Assembly: GCF_028550595.1 (NCBI RefSeq)
Contig: NZ_JAQQGN010000006.1
Coordinates: forward strand, 124,001 to 188,000
Length of the DNA: 64,000 bases
Direction of reading: 5' to 3'
Source: Luteimonas sp. BLCC-B24
Lineage (GTDB): Bacteria; Pseudomonadota; Gammaproteobacteria; Xanthomonadales; Xanthomonadaceae
The notes below the pieces were generated by a model. It searched no databases. It had not been told where the DNA came from and was given only the letters and a program-made list of their open reading frames with translations. The translations under genes were made by a program, and so were the position numbers. Below, in pieces: positions 58,801 to 64,000 of the stretch. How positions within the stretch are numbered: the stretch's first letter is position 1; the number at the start of each line of letters is the position of its first letter.

Positions 58801-59712
58801 TTACTGGCGGCTCACGCCCATGTCGCCGAGGAACTTGCGCGGGTTCTGCACGCGGCCGTTTTCCCAGACCTCGAAGTGGACATGGGCACCGGTCGAGCGG
58901 CCGGTGGAACCGGCCTTGGCGATCTCGTCGCCGACGCGGACCAGATCCCCCACCTTGGCCAGATTGCGCGAGTTGTGCGCATAGCGGGTGACGTAGCCGT
59001 TGCCGTGGTCCACCTCGACCACGTTGCCGTAGCCGCCGCGCACTCCGGAATAGCTGACCACGCCGTCGGCGACCGTCATCACCGGATCGCCGGTCCGGGC
59101 GTCGAAGTCGATGCCCTTGTGGAACTGTCCGCCGCGGCCGAAGGGGTCGGCGCGATAGCCGTAGGACGACGTCACGAAGCTGCTGGCGACCGGCGAGCGC
59201 GACGGCATCGCGTTGCGCTCCAGGGTGCGGTCGAACAGCAGGGCTTCGAGCACCGAAAGCTGCTGGCCGGAATTCGCGAGATCGCCATCGAGGGTGTCGA
59301 GCCCCTGGAGCAGCCGGCGCGCGGGCATGTCGGAAGCCGCCTCGGGACCACCGATGCCGACCGGGCGGTCGAAATCGAACTCGCCGCCCTCGAGGCCGGC
59401 GCCGCGGGCGAGCCGGTCACCGAGGGCATTGAGGCGGTTGGCCTGCGCCTGCAGTTCCCCCATCCGCGCGGCGAGCGCATTGATCTCGCGCTGCGCATCG
59501 CGGCGGGTCGCCTCGAGACTCTGCTCGTGGGCCGCGGCGACACCGTTGAGGCGGGCCATTTCGGCCGAATTCATCGCCGCCGCGCCACACATGCCGGCCG
59601 CAGCGATCACGATGGCCATCGAAGCGGGTTTGCGCCGGGCCAGGACGCGGGCGGTGCGGGCCACATGCGCGAGACGCGCGCGCATATCATTCAGAAGAGT
59701 GTGTACGGTCAT
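58801..59712 (-). CDS. M23 family metallopeptidase (peptidoglycan endopeptidase-like)
   Basis: 303 residues. One membrane segment near residues 32-48 ([17 protein letters not shown]), a coiled-coil region at about 50-100, then a LytM/M23 domain with the zinc ligands in [17 protein letters not shown] (HxxxD) and [11 protein letters not shown] (HxH), and [11 protein letters not shown]. Probably anchored in the inner membrane and acting on cell-wall crosslinks. A peptidase gene lies in this place between secA and lpxC in other gammaproteobacteria. ATG at 59712, five bases from the divergent dciA start. Confidence 0.92.
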   Translation of the reverse strand: MTVHTLLNDMRARLAHVARTARVLARRKPASMAIVIAAAGMCGAAAMNSAEMARLNGVAAAHEQSLEATRRDAQREINALAARMGELQAQANRLNALGDRLARGAGLEGGEFDFDRPVGIGGPEAASDMPARRLLQGLDTLDGDLANSGQQLSVLEALLFDRTLERNAMPSRSPVASSFVTSSYGYRADPFGRGGQFHKGIDFDARTGDPVMTVADGVVSYSGVRGGYGNVVEVDHGNGYVTRYAHNSRNLAKVGDLVRVGDEIAKAGSTGRSTGAHVHFEVWENGRVQNPRKFLGDMGVSRQ

Positions 59713-59717
59713 TGCCA

Positions 59718-60185
59718 ATGTCTGATTTCAGGTCCAGGTCCAAGCCCCTCCGCGTCGGCGCATCCCGTCTCGGGACCCCGACCGCCGCACTGGATGCGGC
59801 GCTGGAGGGCGCGTCGGCCGATCCGATCCGCCGGGCCATCTGGCTCGACGCACTGGACCGCCGCCTTGTTCCCCTGCTGCCTCCGGCGCTGGCGCCGCAT
59901 GCGCGGCTGGCCAATGTCGATCGCAACAGGCTGGTCTTCCTCGTCGACTCGCCCATCTGGCACGCCAGGCTGCGCCTGTCGGCCGAGGTGCTGCTCGACG
60001 CCGCCCGGTCCATCGGGCTGGATGTCAGCGACATCGTCGTCAGGACCTCGACCCGTCCGTTGCGCGCCCCTGCGGCCGATGCCGACAGGCCGCCGATCGG
60101 CGGTGCACCGTCGGCCAGGTCGCGCGAAGCGCTGCAGGCGGTGCTGGCGTCGCTGCGACCGTCGGACGACGAGCGCGCGGACTGA
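59718..60185 (+). CDS. dciA: DciA (DUF721) DnaB helicase-loading protein
   Basis: 155 residues. Contains the DUF721 pattern LVPLLPPALAPHARLANVDR, VFLVDSPIWHARLRLSAEVL, an N-terminal KH-like fold, with a basic N-terminus (MSDFRSRSKPLR). DciA loads the replicative helicase in bacteria lacking DnaC; the Pseudomonas homologue is encoded near secA and lpxC, as here. The C-terminal third is Ala/Pro/Arg-rich and probably disordered. Start ATG 59718. Confidence 0.85.
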   Translation: MSDFRSRSKPLRVGASRLGTPTAALDAALEGASADPIRRAIWLDALDRRLVPLLPPALAPHARLANVDRNRLVFLVDSPIWHARLRLSAEVLLDAARSIGLDVSDIVVRTSTRPLRAPAADADRPPIGGAPSARSREALQAVLASLRPSDDERAD

Positions 60186-60409
60186 TTCGGGACCCCGACT
60201 CCCCCGCGCCGGCGTCAAGGCCGGGTGAAGGGGACGGGGCATCCTACCGATCCGAATCGAGGCAAACGTTAAGCCGGCGCCAGCGATTCAGGCCGATTTC
60301 GTTATTTATTGGTTAAATCCGCGCGCCATTGCAGGACGGAACGCCGCCGTGCGGGCGTTTCCGGCGGATCGGACGGGCGCAACGGTCGCGACGAGCGCCG
60401 CGCGGAAGT

Positions 60410-61318
60410 TCAGGCAGCGACCGGGCTGCCGTAGGTCAGCGGCGCCGGCGTCGCGGCGTCGAAGGTGACCGTCTCCCAGGCCTCGCGTTGCTCGAGCAGC
60501 GCGCGGACCAGCTTGTTGTTGAGCGCGTGTCCCGACTTGTAGCCCTTGAACAGGCCGAGGATCGGATGACCGGCGAGATACAGATCGCCGACGGCGTCGA
60601 GGATCTTGTGCCGCACGAATTCGTTGGCGTAGCGCAGGCCGTCGTCGTTGAGCACGCGGAACTCGTCGAGCACGATCGCGTTGTCCATCGACCCGCCGAG
60701 GCCGAGGTTGCGCTCGCGCATGTACTCGAGATCACGCATGAAGCCGAACGTGCGTGCGCGGCTGACCTCGCGGATGTAGGCCTCGGTGGAGAACTCCACC
60801 TCGGCCCGCGACTGCGCGAGCGGAATCGCCGGGTGGTCGAAGGCGATGGTGAAATCGAGCTTGAAGCCGTCGTAGGGTTCGAAGCGGGCGATCTTGTCGC
60901 CTTCGCGCACTTCGACCGGCGCCAGCACGCGGATGAAGCGTTTGGGCGCGTCCTGCTCGACCACGCCGGCCGACTGCAGCAGGAACACGAACGGACCGGA
61001 CGAGCCGTCCATGATCGGCACTTCGGCCGCGGACAACTCGATGTAGAGATTGTCGACACCGAGGCCGGCCAGTGCGGACATCAGGTGCTCGACCGTCTGC
61101 ACCTTGGCCACGCCCTGGGTGAGGCCGGTGCACAACGTGGTCTCGGTCACCAGATGGCCGTCGGCCGGAATTTCGATGACCGGGTCGAGATCGACACGAC
61201 GGAACACGATGCCGGTATCGGGCGCCGCGGGACGCAGGGTCAGGAACACCTTTTCGCCGCTGTGCAGGCCGACGCCTGTCGCGCGGATGACGTTCTTGAT
61301 GGTGCGTTGCCGGGGCAT
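60410..61318 (-). CDS. lpxC: UDP-3-O-acyl-N-acetylglucosamine deacetylase
   Basis: Committed zinc-dependent step of lipid A synthesis. 302 residues. [33 protein letters not shown] (catalytic Glu and zinc His), [19 protein letters not shown] (zinc His and Asp) and [14 protein letters not shown] (catalytic His) are all intact. Start MPRQRTIKN. Downstream of ftsZ with a 319-base gap. Convergent with dciA. Confidence 0.97.
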   Translation of the reverse strand: MPRQRTIKNVIRATGVGLHSGEKVFLTLRPAAPDTGIVFRRVDLDPVIEIPADGHLVTETTLCTGLTQGVAKVQTVEHLMSALAGLGVDNLYIELSAAEVPIMDGSSGPFVFLLQSAGVVEQDAPKRFIRVLAPVEVREGDKIARFEPYDGFKLDFTIAFDHPAIPLAQSRAEVEFSTEAYIREVSRARTFGFMRDLEYMRERNLGLGGSMDNAIVLDEFRVLNDDGLRYANEFVRHKILDAVGDLYLAGHPILGLFKGYKSGHALNNKLVRALLEQREAWETVTFDAATPAPLTYGSPVAA

Positions 61319-61637
61319 GGGGATTCCGGTGTGGGGAGGTTCCGCGCAGCCGCCGACTTCAGGCCGTCATCGGAATGGGGGGCAGATTATCACGCGCTCC
61401 GCTGAACCTGAACGGAAGTCCGGGCACGGGCGGTCCGCTCCAGGCACGGCATCACCCGCCTGTGGTGCGAATCGCATCGGAAGAAAACCGTCCACCGGGC
61501 CGACAGGCCCGATGGACGCAAAACGACGGCACGCGGACAACGTGCCACCGGCAGTACGAGGACATGTCGGGCGCCCGGGCGCGACCGCCGCACCGACGTC
61601 ACCCGGACCCGGCGCGGCGCGTCACAGCCCGACGCGC
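61319..61637. other. 319-base gap between ftsZ and lpxC
   Basis: No gene is supported. On the minus strand GATAAT at 61386-61391 is a plausible -10 for lpxC, about 70 bases from its start codon; no strong -35 is seen. The rest shows no recognisable element. Confidence 0.55.
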
Positions 61638-62909
61638 TCAGTCGGCCTGGCGGCGCAGGAAGGCCGGAATGTCCAGATAGTTGTCGTTGCCGAAATCGGC
61701 GACCTTCGGCGCCTCGTTCGCTTCGGCGCGCGCCGGGGCCGCACGGCCGCCGGCCTGCGCACTGTGACCGCGCAGCGAGGCCGCGATGCTGTGGCCCGGG
61801 CTGTAGGCGGCCACGGCGTCGGAGGCGTCGTCGATCAGCATGCCGGTGGTGCCGTCGCGGACACCGCGCTGGGTGTTGCTGATCAGCTGCACCTGCGGCT
61901 TGCCGCGGTTCGCGCCCTGGCCGTCGTAGCCGCTGGCGCGTGCCGGGGCGCGGTTGAGGCCGGTGGCGACCACGGTCACGCGGACTTCGTCCTGCATGTC
62001 GGGATCGAGCACGGTGCCGATGACGATGGTCGCGTCTTCGCTGGCGAAGTTCTCGACAGTGCGGCCGACCTCGTCGAACTCGCTCATCGTGAAGTCCGCA
62101 CCGGCGGTGATGTTGACCAGGATGCCGTTGGCGCCGGCCAGGTTGACGTCGTCGAGCAGCGGATTCTGGATCGCCGCCTCGGCCGCGGCCTGCGCGCGAT
62201 CGTCGCCGCGGGCGTGGCCGGTGCCCATCATCGCCAGGCCCATTTCGGACATCACGGTGCGCACGTCGGCGAAGTCGACGTTGATCAGGCCCGGACGGAC
62301 GATCAGGTCGGCGATGCCCTGCACGGCGCCCAGCAGCACGTCGTTGGCGGCGCGGAAGGCCTGGATCATCGTGGCGTTGCGGCCGAGCACGGTGATCAGC
62401 TTTTCGTTGGGAATGGTGATCAGCGAATCGCAGTGCGCCGACATCTCCTCGATGCCCTTGAGCGCGACCTGCATGCGGCGGCGGCCTTCGAACGGGAACG
62501 GCTTGGTGACCACGGCGACGGTCAGGATGCCCATCTCCTTGGCCAGCTGCGCGACGACCGGCGCGGCGCCGGTGCCGGTGCCGCCGCCCATGCCGGCGGT
62601 GATGAACACCATGTCGGCGCCCTGCAGCGCGTCCATGATGATCTCGCGGTCCTCCAGGGCGGCCTGACGACCGACTTCCGGGTTGGCGCCTGCGCCCAGG
62701 CCCTTGGTGACGCTGCTGCCGAGCTGCAGCTGCAGCTTGGCGCCGCAGTTCTTGATCGCCTGCGCATCGGTGTTGGCGGTGATGAACTCCACGCCGTCGA
62801 CGCTGTTGTTGACCATGTGGGCGACCGCGTTACCGCCGCCGCCGCCGACGCCGATGACCTTGATCACCGCGTTGGGTGCCATCTTTTCCACGAGTTCGAA
62901 ATGTGCCAT
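61638..62909 (-). CDS. ftsZ: Cell division GTPase FtsZ
   Basis: Tubulin-like protein forming the Z ring. 423 residues. [20 protein letters not shown] at the N-terminus, the tubulin signature [20 protein letters not shown], and the T7-loop region around [11 protein letters not shown] Gln/Ala/Arg-rich linker of about 80 residues precedes the FtsA/ZipA-binding tail [18 protein letters not shown] ribosome binding site upstream of 62909. Follows ftsA after a repeat-filled gap. Confidence 0.98.
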   Translation of the reverse strand: MAHFELVEKMAPNAVIKVIGVGGGGGNAVAHMVNNSVDGVEFITANTDAQAIKNCGAKLQLQLGSSVTKGLGAGANPEVGRQAALEDREIIMDALQGADMVFITAGMGGGTGTGAAPVVAQLAKEMGILTVAVVTKPFPFEGRRRMQVALKGIEEMSAHCDSLITIPNEKLITVLGRNATMIQAFRAANDVLLGAVQGIADLIVRPGLINVDFADVRTVMSEMGLAMMGTGHARGDDRAQAAAEAAIQNPLLDDVNLAGANGILVNITAGADFTMSEFDEVGRTVENFASEDATIVIGTVLDPDMQDEVRVTVVATGLNRAPARASGYDGQGANRGKPQVQLISNTQRGVRDGTTGMLIDDASDAVAAYSPGHSIAASLRGHSAQAGGRAAPARAEANEAPKVADFGNDNYLDIPAFLRRQAD

Positions 62910-62938
62910 GTCCGTTGTCCTCGGTGTTTTAGAGCCGT

Positions 62939-62970
62939 GATTGGGGATTCGGGATTGGGGATTCGAAGAA
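62939..62970. repeat. 32-bp inverted repeat, left arm (GGGATT family)
   Basis: Begins GATTGGGGATTCGGGATTGG and ends GGATTCGAAGAA; the exact reverse complement is present at 63076-63107. Same repeat family as the copies around gmk and yicC. Confidence 0.92.
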
Positions 62971-63075
62971 ACGAATCCCGCCTCGTATCGCCATCCGGCG
63001 TGTTGTTAGTTGTTGAACCTACTCGCTACCACGTCCCGCTTGCCGTCCTGCTCTTGCTCTTGCGTTTGCTTCTGC

Positions 63076-63107
63076 TTCTTCGAATCCCCAATCCCGAATC
63101 CCCAATC
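63076..63107. repeat. 32-bp inverted repeat, right arm (GGGATT family)
   Basis: Exact reverse complement of 62939-62970, 105 bases apart, in the ftsA-ftsZ gap. It is followed by CCGG and preceded by the TGCTCTTGCTCTTGCGTTTG stretch of low complexity (63049 onwards). Confidence 0.92.
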
Positions 63108-63116
63108 CCGGCTCTT

Positions 63117-64000
63117 CTAGAACTCGCCGTTGAACCAGGTCTTCAACTTCCGCAGGAATCCGCCCGCGCGTCCCGACGAAATCACCGGCCGGCGCGGGTG
63201 TTCGATCTGGCTGCCCATCAGCAGCAGACCCACACCGCTGGCGTGCACCGGATTGCCCACCACTTCGCCCAGGCCGGTCACGTGCTGCGGAATGCCCACG
63301 CGCACCGGCATCTGCAGCATTTCCTCGGCCAGTTCGACCACCCCTTCCATCTTCGCGGCGCCGCCGGTGAGCACCATGCCGGCGCGCACGTGCTGCTCGA
63401 AGCCCGAGCGGCGCAGTTCGGCCTGCACCATCTCGAAGATCTCCTCGTAACGCGCCTGCACCGCCTGGGCCAGGGACTGGCGCGGCAGGCGACGCGGCGG
63501 TCGATCGCCGACGCTCGGTACCTGGATCGACTCCTCGCTGGTGGCCAGTTGCGCCAGCGCGCAGGCGTAGCGGACCTTGATCTGCTCGGCTTCCGGGGTC
63601 GGCGTGCGCAGCATGTGCGCGATGTCCTCGGTGACCTTGTCGCCGGCGATCGGCAGGCTGGCGGTGTGGCAGATCGCGCCCTGCACGAACACCGCGAGGT
63701 CCGTCGTGCCCGCGCCCATGTCGACCAGCACCACGCCGAGCTCGCGCTCGTCGCTGGTCAGGACTGCCGTGCTCGATGCCAGCGACGAGAGGATCAGGTC
63801 GTCGATCGACAGGCCGCAGCGCTGCACGCACTTGCTGATGTTGGCCGCCGCCGACTGCGCGCAGACCACGAGATGCGCATGCACTTCGAGCCGCACGCCG
63901 GTCATGCCGACGGGGTTGCGGATGCCTTCCTGGGAATCGTCGAGCACGTACTCGCGCGGAATCGCGTGCAGGATCTTCTGGTCGGCCGGAATCGCGACCG
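63117..64000 (-). CDS. ftsA: Cell division protein FtsA (C-terminal part, truncated by window edge)
   Basis: Actin-like membrane tether of FtsZ. About 294 C-terminal residues are inside the window; the frame continues upstream past 64000 (AIPADQKILHAIPREYVLDD). Recognised by LVDMGAGTTDLAVFVQGA (phosphate 2), IPIAGDKVTEDIA-like SHS2 flank, MVLTGGAAKMEGVVELAEEM (adenosine motif) and the C-terminal amphipathic helix GGFLRKLKTWFNGEF, which inserts in the membrane. Immediately upstream of ftsZ, as is usual. Confidence 0.97.
   Translation of the reverse strand, partial: VAIPADQKILHAIPREYVLDDSQEGIRNPVGMTGVRLEVHAHLVVCAQSAAANISKCVQRCGLSIDDLILSSLASSTAVLTSDERELGVVLVDMGAGTTDLAVFVQGAICHTASLPIAGDKVTEDIAHMLRTPTPEAEQIKVRYACALAQLATSEESIQVPSVGDRPPRRLPRQSLAQAVQARYEEIFEMVQAELRRSGFEQHVRAGMVLTGGAAKMEGVVELAEEMLQMPVRVGIPQHVTGLGEVVGNPVHASGVGLLLMGSQIEHPRRPVISSGRAGGFLRKLKTWFNGEF

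Noticed and set aside
63948-64000. Possible frameshift or truncation of ftsA near 63947
   Set aside because: The apparent start at 63947 is an internal GTG; the frame continues in register to the window edge with FtsA-like sequence.

Overview
The window is a contiguous, gene-dense, visibly GC-rich chromosomal segment of a gammaproteobacterium of the order Xanthomonadales (Lysobacter, Luteimonas or Xanthomonas-like). This rests on gene order (ponA beside pilMNOPQ; sucD-sucC-pilS-pilR-pilA-pilB-pilC-pilD-coaE; ftsA-ftsZ-lpxC-dciA-M23 peptidase-secA-mutT) and on short intergenic repeats built from GGGATT-CGGGATT units. No tRNA or rRNA gene, CRISPR array, insertion sequence or prophage is visible.

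Layout. 1-2940: pilMNOPQ operon for the type IV pilus alignment complex (minus strand), divergent from ponA (3132-5672). 5673-10327: a conserved hypothetical gene, a small secreted protein, gltA, ribosomal protein bL31 type B and a nucleoside hydrolase. 10429-17371: recG-ridA-spoT-rpoZ-gmk-yicC, a stringent-response, nucleotide and RNA-metabolism block on the minus strand. 17617-24732: rph, a VOC protein, rdgB, hemW, then a DUF1631/PilZ pair and pepQ. 24929-31766: the widely conserved neighbourhood pepP-ygfB / TIGR02449-zapA-6S RNA-fau-EVE-rpiA, with a GGDEF-EAL c-di-GMP enzyme placed in the middle. 32340-37032: rpoD, dtd, nadE and a ccdAB toxin-antitoxin module set one base upstream of nadE. 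37244-39371: sucD and sucC. 39533-54023: pilS, pilR, a TfpX-like pilin accessory gene, pilA, an inserted four-gene membrane and lipoprotein cluster, then pilB, pilC, pilD and coaE. 54078-64000: Nudix-ThiE/TenI fusion, secA, M23 peptidase, dciA, lpxC, ftsZ and part of ftsA.

How the parts work together. Two blocks supply most of the type IV pilus: the alignment platform (pilMNOP plus the first codons of pilQ), and the pilin, assembly ATPase, platform protein, prepilin peptidase and PilS/PilR sensor-regulator pair. A sigma-54-type promoter is visible in front of pilA, as expected for PilR control. The GGDEF-EAL protein and the PilZ protein are candidate c-di-GMP inputs. The right end is the cell-envelope and division cluster.

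Most interesting parts. (a) Four genes at 44298-49115 separate pilA from pilB: an ICMT-like polytopic protein, a serine-hydrolase lipoprotein, a PmtA-like methyltransferase and a sulfatase/PEtN-transferase-like membrane protein with Cys where EptA/MCR enzymes have the catalytic Thr. Together with the TfpX-like gene before pilA they are a candidate pilin or envelope modification system. (b) ccdAB has a readable promoter overlapped by three ATGCGCAT palindromes and is apparently co-transcribed with nadE; its toxin lacks the Trp of the F-plasmid Trp-Gly-Ile tail. (c) A perfect 32-bp inverted repeat lies between ftsA and ftsZ.
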